Shown piece after piece: positions 47,185 through 59,950 of a stretch of DNA of 64,000 bases; positions within the stretch are counted from its first letter, which is position 1, and the number at the start of each line of letters is the position of its first letter. A program made the position numbers and the translations under genes. The stretch is from Enoplosus armatus (Eukaryota > Chordata > Actinopteri > Centrarchiformes > Enoplosidae): assembly GCF_043641665.1 (NCBI RefSeq), contig NC_092188.1, positions 16,761,704-16,825,703 on the forward strand. Direction: 5' to 3'. The notes under the pieces are model-generated. The model was given only the letters and a program-made list of their open reading frames with translations, did not search any database and was not told where the DNA came from.

Positions 47185-48071
47185 GGACAATTATGAACAT
47201 ACACATGTGCCCGTCGTCCACCTGAAAGCACATGCACACACACATGCACAGAGCTTCCACGCCCTTTAGCAAAGCACACGCTGGCGAGAACTATCTTTCC
47301 TTTTAACCTTCTTGCACCCACTCTTATGCGGTTATCGCTTCCCTCTCAGACTTCACCCAAATTATGTCTCTTCACAGCTCGGCCACTCTGAGCAGGATGT
47401 GGGCTAAAGGACATGAGCGAAATGAACCAACAGGAGACGTCATGTTGTATTTCTGAGTTGTGATTCGTGGCAGTTAAGATCACATGCTTGAGTAATGAGT
47501 TATTGAGGAAATAAAATGGAACATTAACAGAGGCCTGCTATTAGTAATCTGATAGTTTTGTATTACGCTGAACTCTTCTTGCCTGTAATTTAGCCTACTG
47601 TTAAGCTGTAATGCTTGAGGATGACATTGTACCTTATTTTAAGTATTACTGATGAACAAACACATTAACACACACATTCCCCCCTCCACCCTCTGCTTTA
47701 AAAACCTACAGTATTTAATTTCCTCTGGCCTCGTCTATTTGGCCAGCGAGGTGGTAACTTGATTGGTCAGCTGTGTGCCTTTCCTGTCTGATGATTGGAT
47801 TTGGTTCTCATGTGTCCGGAGCACACCCCGGCACACCGGGATGAAGCAGATTAACTAGATTTTCTGTTTTTCTATGCTCTCTCGTTCTCTCTCCATCCCT
47901 GGCACTGTTATTGGAAGAAAGTGATAATTCCCCTGCACTTCAAACACAGCCCCCTAACTAAGACTCTGCTTAAGTCTCCTCCAAGGAAAAGCTGCCTGCC
48001 TGCGCACAGATGTCTCTGATTAAATTGTATCTCAGAGAGAGAAAAAGAGAGAGTCCTCCTTTCAGCTCTTC

Positions 48072-48126
48072 CCCTCCTTCTCTCTCTCGCTCTCTCTCCC
48101 TCTCTCTCTCTCTCCCTCTCTCTCTC
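48072..48126. repeat. interrupted (CT)n microsatellite
   Basis: CT repeats with CG and CC interruptions. Confidence 0.93.
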
Positions 48127-48339
48127 AACTGGCTGTTGCCAAAAGAGCCTTGGGCGACGAATAAATTGCTTTGGTTTCAGCAGACAGAGAAGTTGGCCGA
48201 GACAAGCTGAATCAGTGCATTAGATGCGAAGGCCCCCTCATAGACTGGAAGTTAGCCTTTAGCGCAATCATTGACCGTGAGTGATGATTATGTCTAATTG
48301 AAGGAGACTTTCGCTACCTGTAACACAGCTGGGGGGCCT

Positions 48340-48490
48340 TGAGCATATTGGATGGAGGGAAAGAGGCAGGGAAGAAAGAACAGTGTGTGTGTTACTGGAG
48401 ATGGTGGGGGGAAGGAGATAGGTTACAGAGGGATGGAGGAAGATAGTCGTGGGAAGTAGAGGAATGAAGGAAAGGTGGATGGATAGATTG
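48340..48490. repeat. purine-rich low-complexity tract
   Basis: Strong G and A bias on the plus strand with GGA/GAA motifs and a GGATGGATAGA end. Confidence 0.7.
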
Positions 48491-49189
48491 TCTTAATAGA
48501 TGAATAGGATCCCAACATTGTTTCATGGTGGAATTTGTACATGTTTAATACAAGTCACGGTGGCCCACTAATGAAGCATCTTCTTTCATTTAAGGGCCTG
48601 TGGATGTTCAGCCTTCAGCATTTGGGGTAGTTGAACAAATTTGGTTACTAAATATACATCTGCTTTAAATCTGCTTTTAACAAGGAAAATGCATGCAACA
48701 ATTAGTGCTAACAAAGGGATTTCCAGCCCCTCTCACAGCTTTTCAAATCATTCCCAAAACCCATAAAAACAGTACATTTCAATATGGACTGGACCAGTGC
48801 TCAATACACAATATGCAAAAGCTCCCGAGCAATTTAGAGGGAAAAAATCAATATGTTCATTGTGCATCAGTGGGAAAAAACACATTCTCCCCAAATTTGA
48901 ACACTGGAAATAGTAGGATATTGTGCCATTTTCATTTTCAGACTTCATTACAGCTAGTGTGCCAGAGTTTGGAAGTGTGTGTACGTGCACACGAGAGCTC
49001 ATGCATATGAAGTCGTCCCCTTTTGTCTGTGTGTACGAGATGCATGTGTGTGTAGAAGAGTGTGGATACACGCATGCCTGCGTCTGCTTGTAGGCCCCTG
49101 TGTGTGTGTCTGTGTGTGTGCAGGAATGAACGCTTGAGCTGAGCAGACGGGTGCCAAAGACAAAAACAGCCACAGCCACCCCCACTCCC

Positions 49190-49560
49190 CCCGCCCCCCG
49201 ATCCATTTCCACATGGCACTGGGCTCCCTGGCATGAACGGTGGCCACGGGAGTCGCTTCAGATCATCTATGAGGGTATTGGATGGTCGTGGCTGCCTTTT
49301 GGAATAACCTGGCAAGGTCCAAATTCATTAGGGTAAAATTTGGCCCTGGCTGCAGCACTGTAGTGCCCACAGCTTTTGGCCCTGCTGCCCTGTGCTGCGC
49401 TAGGCTGAGCCGCCGAGCGTTTTTGCTGGATCCAGAGAGAGCCATTAGCGGCTGCTTGTGATGATGGTTATGCTCCCCAGTGTCACACACAGATAGTTGC
49501 CTTTGAATGATTTGAGCGATTACCCTTTTCACACAAGCTATGGAATAATGGGTTAGGTGA
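49190..49560. promoter_or_regulatory. candidate cis-regulatory block
   Basis: Unique GC-balanced block after TG-rich DNA. It has an inverted repeat CCAAATT / AATTTGG (49319-49325 and 49337-49343) spaced by 11 bases, and GCCATTAGCGGC near 49441 (homeodomain core). Overlapping open frames on both strands have no domain character. Confidence 0.3.
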
Positions 49561-52500
49561 GAGAGCGGAGGGAAAAGCGAGGGGGCGGAAAAAGAGCCTT
49601 GGAGGGAAGAGAGAGAGAAACAGAGATTTAGATGAAAACGGGTTAACGTGTTATTTTAATTCACAGAGTAATCATTGTTTGAAATTCTGTAAAGTGGATT
49701 TATTTTAATGTTCTCCTCTCATTCACCGCACAATTATTCACAGTCTGTGAACTTGGCAAAATAGAATCAAATACAGACCTCTGAACAAACACAACTAATA
49801 ACAAAGCTAAATGTATGCTTTGTTATGTAAAAACAAAATTTGAGATAATTTAGCAGGAATATGTTGAAGAAATAGCCGAGCTAGAATGTGAAGTGCAACC
49901 TAAAACTCTTATGTTGAGTGTTTTGTGTGTTTTTAGTAAATTATTTCCTTTTCAGGGGATAGACTGTTGTGGAAGGATTTTATGTGTCACAAGAGAAAGA
50001 AAATGAAAGTGACATACATATGTACATGACAAATATACAAAGTGTACAAATTAGGAGCCATGACAAGAGATTATGTAAAAGTAAATATTCAGAAATGACT
50101 CAGCTCACTGTCAATCAAAAGTGTAGATGACACTTAGAAAATGCTTTAAAAAGACCAACGATCATTTGATGACTTACTGTATATGAAGTACTGTATGTTA
50201 ATGTTGTGTGTACAGTTTCAGAACTGTCAAATACGGATCTATAAAAGTAGATTCTCATAGCTGAAATATTTTCATTAAATGCATTTCACCTGACCACTCA
50301 CTCAAACATCCACTGTAGCTACCTATAATACTGGAGGTGCTTGTGTTTGATTGCTGACTTCAGAGAGCAAAGTTGAATCAATACTTTGCCATAGAAAGCA
50401 AACAGAAGTGAGGTGCTGACGAGAACCTGCCCTCCGATCAGGGCTCAAACTGTGCAGTTTTTGTGCTTCTTTCAGATTGTGCTCCTCTGGGGGTTGCTTG
50501 CTCAGTTGAAGTTAACATTGATGTGATCTGAAACCTACAGACTGCGCTTTAATCTTTCTGTCTGCCTTACGATCTGAAATACAGTTTCAGTTTGTTACTG
50601 TTGTCGTTGTTTTTGTCTTCACACCTTTGTTTGTTTTTTTTGTCTCTGATGGTTTTACCTACATAGTGCTTGTTGCTAAGACATTTGTCTACATGACTGT
50701 GCTGTTCACTCTTTGACTGTCTCTCAGCATTCACAGCAGTAAACTAGATGGTTTTTATACACTGTTTTTGTACCATAAGTCTGGCATACCTTCAACTCCT
50801 GAATCAAGCTGTGGAGTGATTCAAGTGTTCTTGTTCCAACATGCAATTATGCCGTTAAACCTCTAAATTCCTCTCCACAGGAGTTGTCAGAATGCATTCT
50901 TATACCATTTCTTCAATACGCATAAGCTTGCTATTTAAGTGCATTTAAGATATTTGAATTAAATTCAAAACTTTATTTACCTATAGTTTTTCTGGGAATT
51001 ATAATTAGCATTTTGATGATTTTAAAGTGTTGTTATTCAAGGTCAAAATATAACAATAATTCAACTGGATTTCCTGGACATTACATGTAATATATACATA
51101 TGCTTCTCAGCTTCATCTCAATGTAACAATAAGGGTTCACACTGACCACAGAGAAGTTATCTCATTGTGCTTTCTGCCATTTGCTGTACTGTTGCTCCAC
51201 TCCAAAAACAGGAGGGAACCATAATGCACAAGAGCTGCAGTGGTCATTTAACGCTGTCCACATTGATTTTCTATGATTTTTTTGTGGTTGTGTTTAAATA
51301 TCTGTTGTGTTCTAACTGTTTTTGATTCATATTTTTCTTTCTTTATCCTGCATTTCCTGTTACAGCAGCCTAATTTTCTCCACAAGGATCACTGAAGTTG
51401 TATCTCATCTATTTCACATTAGGGTACAATAGGAACAGTGCCCACAATTATAGATGCATGGCTTTGGTTACCACGGTAATAAGGTGACAGGTTAAAAGTG
51501 ACAACAGAAGCATACTGTAAGCAGTGTGTAAGTAGACGTGACATAAAAACACACAGACAGAGCTGCAAATGACTATTACATGTGTCTATGCGCTGAACGG
51601 CAACAAACACATGCCACTCTCCCATCACACACATACAGCACACACACACAAACATACACATTGAGAGCTCAAGTCCTCAGACAAACAGCTGGCGCAGAGC
51701 ACCAGATGGACAACAGCTCACAGTGTTAACTGAATTATAGATTTCATAACACAGGATGCCGATACAACTATACCAGAGTAAGATGAGCTGATCAAGCCAA
51801 GCATGCACAACAGTACGTGTCAGTATGTGGCAGGCACATACTGTATGTATCCTGTGTGTCTGCACAGGCTTGTGCAGAAAAAGCGTGTGAGTTCACATAC
51901 GTCTGTGTGTGCTTGCATTTATGTGCTAACACAATCACATTCTGCTGTACAGTGGAGCTGAGCCATAAACAGGGGGCACCTCTCCTATTTGATAACAGAT
52001 AGGCTCCCGCAGGATCAGCCATTATTCCTTTGCATTTCGCCGAGCAAATGAACTTGACAGATGGCTGTGTCACCCAAACCCTTGACTACCAACCTGATTA
52101 TGCAGAAAACAATACAATAGAATAGAGCAGGGGAATCATTACCAGAGGTATGGATTGTGGGTTCGAGAGCACACCCCAACACCTCACCCACGGTCGAGGA
52201 CAATGCGGCACAGCCCAACAAAATTACACTTGTGAAATTGAACAGCAAGAATGAGTTTAACATAAACTGGGTTACGGTCAGGCAATCTGTCATCAGGCTA
52301 AAGCCATTGTCTAGGGCTGCTTGCATGGCATATGAACTCATCCGTCATCTCCGACTCTATTAATGGCTGCAGCTCAGGTTTTAAACTGCAGAGGTTTACT
52401 GGCTGGGGCAAGGCTCCCCTGCCGCCTGTATATGCTTCATGAGGAATGAGTCGTTTTGTGTGTCAGATGTGCGTGTGCGTGGGGAAGCGAGTAAGCAAGA

Positions 52501-55500
52501 TTGGTGTTTGGTGAGGTGAGTTTTTTTTTCTTTGACCACCATAACTTGTGTATCTTATGGGTTTATGTGAGTTCAAGGGTCAATGAGTTATCTTAATCTA
52601 TGTGGGAACATGAAATTCTTCAAATGACGTCAAAACATGAAACAAACTAGAAGTTATTAGCAGAAAAACAATGACGCTCAGGAATGGGTTGGTTTGTATC
52701 ATCACACACAAAACTTTCTGTACACAGTATATGGGTTTGAGGTAAACACTTGAATTACTTATTTTTAACTGATATTGTGATTACAGTTAATTTGACTGCT
52801 GATGTTGATTTCCTTTATCCCCTAAAAAAGGATGTCTAATATAATCAGTGGCACCATTGCCTTCATTCTATCCCACCAAGAACCAGCTGGTGACACAACA
52901 GAGTCATGTTTATCCCTTCAAACTTTGTGGACACGGTGCTGGTGCCCATGTGAATTTCATTCTCAAGGTCTGGTCTAAGAAATAGGCCACGTTTCCTCTG
53001 TCTTGTCAACACACCACCTAACTCAGAAGGATTTGTGATCAACTAGAAGAAAAGTTTGCCTCAACCCAGCCAACCTGTGCCCTACTTGCACACTCACAGA
53101 GAGTGTACACTGCAGAGCATATGGCGCTGGTGCTGGACTTCAGAGAATAGCCACTACAAGGATGCTTTCCATCTCACCCCGATATCACGAGTCACATCTG
53201 GAAGTAGATCTTTTCACATTAACGCTGCCCACATCCACTGTCCACTGAGGTCCTTTCTACTGCTACATCTGTTCTTCAGTCTGTAACAATTTACATTGGT
53301 CACTGTTACACATTTTAACATCATGGTGTCATGCCATTATCATGGAAATTACAGTTATTATACTGAGTTCTGTTCACAGACAAGCCAGTTGTACTTCTAG
53401 TTCTACAGGTGCAAGGCTCACAACAACAATTCACCCTGCTGTTTAATTTGGCACCAAAGACCTTGTTCATAACTTTATAGCAATAAAATGGCTCAAGACT
53501 GGCTATGTCTGTAGAGCCCTATTAGAAGGCTTTGCATGCGCTCACTGAACTACTATTACAATATGTAACCATTTTACATTTCAGCATGTAAGCATGTGTA
53601 TGAATAAGTAATCATTTTAACATATGCACTGTATGATGTTTGCATATTGTAGCATTTATGCCTGTGTGTAAGTCAATTGTTGTCCATTAAACTATGTAAC
53701 GAGCTCCTCTTGCATAGGAAGTTCGATTTGTTGATTACATGGAACAACATTTTACAAGAATCCCGATCCATACACTTACAAACATCTCTTCAATATTGTA
53801 TCGAAACATAACTGAAAGTTGGCAGTTGTGGTCGTTGAAATATGAGCATGTCAGATATAAGAAGTTGCATTTTTCTCTCCCAAGCAACACGAATGTTGTC
53901 GTGCAAGTGAAAAAACACATACCTGCTGTCCATGAGCTTTTACCCTTACCCTGAGGCTTTTTTGACCTCATCCCCACCACTTGCATAAACACAGAGCCCA
54001 ACGAACACGCATTGCACACATTCTCTCAGTCCAGGGTGTGTGAGTTTCATTAAGTCCATGTTTGAATAGGCAAAATAGACTTTTTCCATCACTCAAAACA
54101 TTAAGCTGTTAAGATAACAAAATGAGGTGAATGCGCCTCTTCTTTCTCACTGTAACATGAACTTTGCCAGTGTAGTGGCAAGAGTGTGCTTTACTACTTC
54201 AACCTCATATCCTGAGGTTGGCGGTTTGGTCAAAGTATTTGTGAAGCACACAGTGTAAACAGAGCTTAACAGGCTCTGAATGCCATAAATAAGAAGCCTC
54301 GAGTCTGTGGTAGAAAGTTTGTTCAACCTGTACCGTTTCCCCTCCCTTTCAGCGATGGTGCGTTTCCCTCACCATGCTGTTGACAGTGTGTCACGCTGCG
54401 TTGCCAACTCTTAAAGAAAACCAACAGTGGCCTTGCATCAGTTTAGCACCCCGGTGTTAGGTATGTACACACAGCAAGTCAAATCAAAGACCTTGTTTGT
54501 GCTTCGGCACAGTGCAGGTTTTCAGTGGGGAGAAATAAACCTTAAATAGGAAATCTCACACTGTCTTGTAAGTGGGCTAAAGGAGGTGCAGCCTGAGAGG
54601 AGGTGAGCAAGTAAAGAATGAGGGAAAGGGGAAAGAAAACATTGTCTTTAAATGATTTCGATCTCTGGTGTGATGAATCACAGAGTTGCAAATCCCTTTT
54701 TAGCTAATTGCTACCAGCATGTGAGATTTCTCCCCTACTCCTCCTCTATGTTCAATATCAATTTTCAGGGCCGGCAGAGAGAGATAGCCCTGGTCTGTTC
54801 CCCTGAGTCTCGCCAGTGGCCTCGCTGATAAAAACTGCACTAACAGCACTTAGCCATTTCAGAGACTGTGGAAACAGACAGACACACACACACACACACA
54901 CACGCAGACTCTCTTATTCACAGCTGTGTGCGGTAATGAAGGAGAAAAGATGGGCCAATCGAAGTGAAACAGGGAACAGGCTGGTGTCATCTGCTCTGTG
55001 ACCTTCTGAGACGATTGTGTGTGTATGTGTGCATGTGTGTGTGTGTGCTCTCCTCAAGAAGTCTGGAGGTCAGACCTGTGCTCACTGAAGGGAATTAACA
55101 TTTGTCTGCTTCGCTAAGGACAGGCTGTCCCCCATGGAGTATGCAGGAACTGTGTGCAGATTGGTGAGCTTTAGCCTGTTTTCATTTCTGTGTAGTTAAT
55201 GGTCATGCAGTACCATTTTGTGATATGCAATTAGTTTAGATACTGAGATATAAGATACTGTACATGGCAATTTTGTCCAACAGAAACTACTGTATGGAAA
55301 TAAGATGGTTAATCTTAAAGAGGGGTTATCCTAATTTTGAACAATTAATGGAAATACAATGTTAGAAAAATAGAGGAAGTAGCATACGCAAATATGTGAC
55401 ACCCTAATATTGCAAAGTTAGCATAGTTCTATTTTGTCACAATTAAGTGAAATGAGCTAAAATGGACACCTGCAAAGGCAATAATATACATAGGATTACT
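49561..55500. other. non-coding stretch
   Basis: AT-rich in 49620-51420 and mixed thereafter. Holds a CA array at 54882-54903 and TG-rich DNA at 55015-55047. A unique block at 51960-52400 could be regulatory. No gene or transposon is recognised. Confidence 0.5.
54882..54903. repeat. (CA)11 microsatellite
   Basis: Perfect CA run. Confidence 0.95.
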
Positions 55501-55521
55501 GTGTGTGTTTGTGTATGTGAG

Positions 55522-55655
55522 GTTCCAGCATCCGCTTGCCCTTGACCATCCTCAAGAGGAGCGACGACACAGCAGAACTCCCCTGACACCTTCTGCTCCA
55601 CTTGGGCAGCTGCCTTCACAATTAAAAGGACCACCTCCACCTCAGAATCCATCAT
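55522..55655 (-). other. open segment with coding-like minus-strand translation (unproven)
   Basis: The minus strand reads MMDSEVEVVLLIVKAAAQVE, then QKVSGEFCCVVAPLEDGQGQ and ADAG, an amphipathic, protein-like stretch inside a 109-codon frame that is otherwise TG/CA translation. It is bracketed by TG-rich DNA. I recognise no family and see no good splice sites. It could be a retrocopied exon fragment, a transposon piece or chance. Confidence 0.15.
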
Positions 55656-55699
55656 GGAAAAGTGTGAACCCAATGTACTCCAGTCAATAACAATAGCCA

Positions 55700-56950
55700 T
55701 GCACTTTACAAGAAGGTGTGGGTGTGTGTATATGTGTGTGGGGGAGAGCTGTGTGTGAGTGTAAACTAGCAACCTTAGAAATTGTCAAAGCGAGGTGAAT
55801 TGGTGCCCTGCAGTGGCCAATGAAAAAAAAACCCATTACACAGTATAGAAGCGAAAGCATTTGTTTATTTGAAGCTACAACGGACCTGATTGAAAATTGC
55901 TTCATTTCAAGTATCCCAGTGAAGTTGTCTTTCCTTGCCCAGGGTGGCCCTTTAGTGGAAGCCACGAGCTTTGATAAGCAGTCTTCTCTGAAGCTCTGGT
56001 CACACCAGAAAGTGACACAGCAAAGTTCATCCGCACATCCTCGTAAAGGGTAGTGCTAGGAGCTTGGTGACATAGTGATATCCAAGAGATGTATTTGTAG
56101 GGAGTGTTAAATAAACCTGGATGGTACAGGTGAGCAATTACAGCTTTCTCTGTTTTGGACCCTCTGGCTGTCCGGTCCCTCAAAAGGTCAGCACTGTCAG
56201 GACGGTTTATTGTTTGTCAAACATTCACAAGAGTTAAGTTAAGTTGAAAACATAATTTTCAACTATTTATACACAAAAAAAGTGTGTATGTGTCTGTAGG
56301 GGAATTTGTGAGGAGAGATATACTAATCTCTAAGAAAGCCACCAGTGTTGACATCAGATTCATATTCTTCACTACTTCAGGTGTATTACTGTATGAGTCA
56401 GCTTGTCTCACATAGTTAGAGATCCCTGCTGGGTGGACTTGGGTACTCAGACAACCAGTAGACAAGGTTTAAACCTTAGAACTGTATGGTGTTTGACAAA
56501 GATCAAACTTACAAATCTGAACATTCTTTTAAACTCATCAAACTCATTCATCCATTGTATAATTGATAAAACAGAAGCCACAAATCACTCTTCCCCTGAC
56601 AAACACACATTATTACGACCACAACCTTCATTGGTCAGTTCTGCCTCTGTATTGTAAGACATCACACTACATATGTGAATGAGTTGCTGGAGTATCATTA
56701 TTATCATACAGCTGCAAGCCATAGTGGACATTTCCCTTCACTTTACCTGTCTTTCAACCCCTTCATGTTTTTGTTTCATCTGTGGCTAAGAGGCTTTTCA
56801 GGGGCTAAAGTCACCCCCCCCCCCCCCCCCCCCCCCCATGATTATGCAAAAAGCTTTTAAAAGAGGTGAGGTGGAGGGAGGTTTGAGAGATCTGTGGCCT
56901 TCACACCCTGCTCCCTCTCACCCTGTCCTCTCTTCTTTACTCTAATCTGA
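55700..56950. other. non-coding stretch
   Basis: No gene supported. Ends with a C24 homopolymer and pyrimidine-rich DNA. Confidence 0.55.
56814..56837. repeat. C24 homopolymer
   Basis: Twenty-four consecutive C read directly; true length may differ because such runs are hard to sequence. Confidence 0.93.
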
Positions 56951-56960
56951 TTTCTAGCAG

Positions 56961-57025
56961 GCATCTTTGATCTAGGCCTGTGCCAGTGGAAAGCAAGCTG
57001 CTGGGGCCTTGCCTCTACATATGAA
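56961..57025 (+). other. isolated exon-like segment
   Basis: A strong acceptor (pyrimidine tract, then TTTCTAGCAG ending at 56960) is followed 65 bases later by a consensus donor GAA|GTGAGTATG. Only one frame is open, reading IFDLGLCQWKASCWGLASTY plus E. Incoming phase needs one preceding base; outgoing phase is 0. No family recognised. The same region has bicoid-like GGAGATTAG and CTGATTAGG cores downstream, so it may be regulatory instead. Confidence 0.2.
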
Positions 57026-59180
57026 GTGAGTATGGAGATTAGCAGCCTTCCCTTACAGCTTTAGTGGCTAATACCTGATTAGGGCCCAGAGTCAGCCAAT
57101 TGTCTCAATGCTGGCTATCAATGCTAGCACTGGCTCTAGAGGGAGGGCAGGGGTGGGGGTGGATGGATGGAGGCAAGTAGAGGAAAGAGGGATGGAGTAG
57201 TAGTGGTGGTAATGTGGGGTAGAGAGGGTTGGGATGAAGGTTGATTCCGTAATGGATACTCATTTTATCCCACCCCACTAAGAAGATTAGGGCTTGGGGT
57301 GTCATATTAGCTGTGCTCTCTGGGCCTTTGGTGGTCCATGCAGCTTTCTAATGGTGCTTGCTAGTCCATGTTGCCGCTGGTTCTTTTCTTCTCTGCTCTT
57401 ATCTTCCCCATGTTGTGGAGCACCGTCTTGCATTACACCATACAACTGGATCACAAAGGCTCTGGCTGTTAAATATCCCCCTTTTTAAAAGAGGCAAGGT
57501 ATGATCGGCTGTGATGCATAACATCTGTTTCAAGTTAGAGAAAAATCCTCTCATCTTTCAAGGAATAAGCTGCACCATGCCTGCTTTTTAATAAGAGATT
57601 GCAAGACTCATTTTGATGTATGAAGTGAGATGCATTGCAAGCGCATTTTGAAAAAGAAAGTCCACTTCAACTCTGATGATGCTTGCCAACAATATGACAC
57701 AACACTTTGATAATTTTCCAGGTCTTCCTTGCTTTTTTTTCCCTCTCAGATGTATACTATGTTTAGGGAGTGTTGTGTCTTAATTAATTAATGTCATATT
57801 ATTTATTCAAGACCAACACAATCTTGAGTGTTCTCTTACGTTGGCAGCAGAGTGCTCCAAGACGTAGCTGGCAAAGAGGCCAAACAGGCCATGAAAGTTT
57901 AAAAAATGTGTTGAGATAGACTGCAGACATCTCGTTCCAGTGGAGGGCTGTTGCTCTCTCTCCATCTTGCTCTATCCGACTCTCTATCTCTTTAAATCTG
58001 TCAGTTTAACAAAGACAGAGCAGACGTCTGAGAACGACAAGCTCAGCCAATTAGAGCACTTGAGACAGGCAAATGCCTCACTCCTTTAGAACTTGGGTTT
58101 ACAGTTATGCTACAACTGGTGCAAATAATTGGTTATTAATACAATGGACAAATACCAAGGGCAGATTTGTAAGCATTTAAGCATGTATGAGAATTTGTCT
58201 AATTTGCAGCTGGTTATAAGCATTATACGCGACAGTGGGGGGGCTGAGAGCTTCAAGTGTCAATCAGCAAAATGTCAAATTCTGCTGCTCAACCTTCAGC
58301 AGTTAAGATGCAATTCAACTTTTATTCAGTTGGTGAAAATTTGCAGTAAAGACACCAAATCAAAGAGACAGAACTGTGTTTGCACAAATGTGATATGCAC
58401 ATTACACAGGCATTGTATATCTAGTTTCAGCATGTAACACTATAGAAAAAAAAAACAGGGTCGGGGGTGGAGAGGGCAGAAAGGTAGAGACAAAGAGAGA
58501 CACAAAATCAGTAAAAAGGTGAAGGAAGAGGATGAGGAATGAGGAGCAGCTCCTTCAGTAAAGCCTCAAATGCCTCATTATGCTAAGAGCTGCATCTTCT
58601 CATGAGTATACTCTTTATCTACTTACAATCTCTTCCTCTTTGTTCTGCAGTCCATGGCTCATAACACCTTTTAATCCCCATGTGTGTGAAAGGAGGGGGC
58701 TAGAAGGCATGCCTGCATGACTGTGTGAGTGTGTGAGTGTGCCTTATTAGCATGGTGCTGAAACTCAGGATGGGAAATTAATATATAAAAAGGTGGAGAT
58801 TAGCTCCATGTGTACGCTATTTTGTTTTTAGGGAAATTAGGCCTGATGGACTTAACTGATGCAGATGATTAGTCCCTCATTATCTGAACCCTTTATCTCA
58901 ACCTTGCTAGTCAAAGCAGCCTATTTGTCTACTAACATTTCCTAGCTACCTGCTAGTTTAATGACAGGGTGTATGGGATTAATTAACTAAAGAGCGTAAT
59001 CTCGTTCACTAAACGGCTGTGATGTCTTGTTCTTAAAGAGGTGCGCTTGTTGTGTTTTTTTCATGATGCGTGTGTGTGCACTTATGTGTGTTCTTGAGTG
59101 TATGTTAATTTGCATACCTACAGTGTTTGTTTCATGTCTCACCACTTTGTCTCCCTGGCCATTTTGCATGAGGTACTTAG
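57026..59180. other. non-coding stretch
   Basis: G- and purine-rich at 57137-57240 (GGTGG, GGATGG motifs) and mixed afterwards. A unique block continues from 57026 to 57125. No gene supported. Confidence 0.5.
57137..57240. repeat. G-rich purine tract
   Basis: Plus strand rich in GGGTGGGGGTGG, GGATGG and GGTGGT groups. Could fold into G-quadruplex; seen as composition only. Confidence 0.7.
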
Positions 59181-59189
59181 CAGCCCGTG

Positions 59190-59950
59190 CAGTCTGATGA
59201 AGAAAAACAAAGTTAGCTTAACTCGATATTGAACCCCGGTTTTGTGGTTGTGAACTTCCCCCCATCAGCGGTGGCCCTAGACCCATTTAGAGTCCCAAAG
59301 GGGAAGCCAAGTTAACGCCTCCGCTCCCCCACGGTCAGCTAATGAGGAGGGGCATGCATTGCCACAGTCCTCCTTTCTCTCTCCCTCGCTCAGCCCTCAG
59401 AGTGGAATCGATCCTTGATGTCAAAGGCCTAACATTTCTGGCCTACTCAGCCAGGAGTCCTGCACCCACTCCCCCCTCTCAGCAGAGCCAAATTAGCAGA
59501 CCCTCAACACATCAGAGCCTGAGTAAGATAAAGGTTATTCTAAGGCCCTTTTCTCTCTACTTTAACTCTTCTGACTACCTGTTTACCAGCTTCGAAAGGA
59601 TTACAACTAACTCCAAGGAATACTTGATATTGAACCCATGGTGTGCAAGGACCCAGTCTGTGCCATTTAGCGACCGAGTGCCATTGATACCATGGCACAG
59701 GATGCAGCTGACACAGCCTTTGTTATTTTCAAACTCCATTAATAATCTATGATCTCCTTGTGCTCCTCGCCCCTAGAATGGTTGCAGGCTGTTTACATAA
59801 ATTGGCAAGGACGCCAAAAGGCATGCTGCGATTTTTCAAAAGTATTTTAGCCCCCAGAAGACACGATAAAAATGGTATTTATAAATTGGATGGTATTCGG
59901 GCTCTGTTTACGTATTTCATATTCATTTATTATGTTTTCTTTGCCCAGCT
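59190..59950. promoter_or_regulatory. candidate cis-regulatory block
   Basis: Long unique block of balanced composition. CCTTGATGTCAAAGG at about 59413-59427 has TCF/LEF-like TCAAAGG. The longest non-repeat frame of the window (59342-59752, 136 codons) lies here, but its translation is Ser/Pro-rich and lacks any recognised domain. I favour non-coding conserved-type sequence over a gene. Confidence 0.35.

Larger units (their letters stand above)
44461..49185. other. non-coding stretch with scattered microsatellites
   Basis: Contains a C-run next to a T-run at about 44480-44498, TG-rich DNA at 46100-46480, a CA array at 47163-47184, and a CT array at 48072-48126. No gene supported. The 154-codon minus-strand frame at 48748-49212 is mostly a translation of TG/CA-rich sequence. 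Confidence 0.5.

Noticed and set aside
48748..49212. 154-codon minus-strand open frame
   Set aside because: Its middle is a translation of TG/CA-rich sequence and the ends show no domain.
52160..52170. GGTTCGAGAGC resembling a tRNA or SINE B-box
   Set aside because: The final CC of the B-box consensus is missing, and no A-box or cloverleaf fits upstream.
59342..59752. 136-codon plus-strand open frame, longest that is free of simple repeats
   Set aside because: No domain, no convincing start context, and composition fits its non-coding surroundings.
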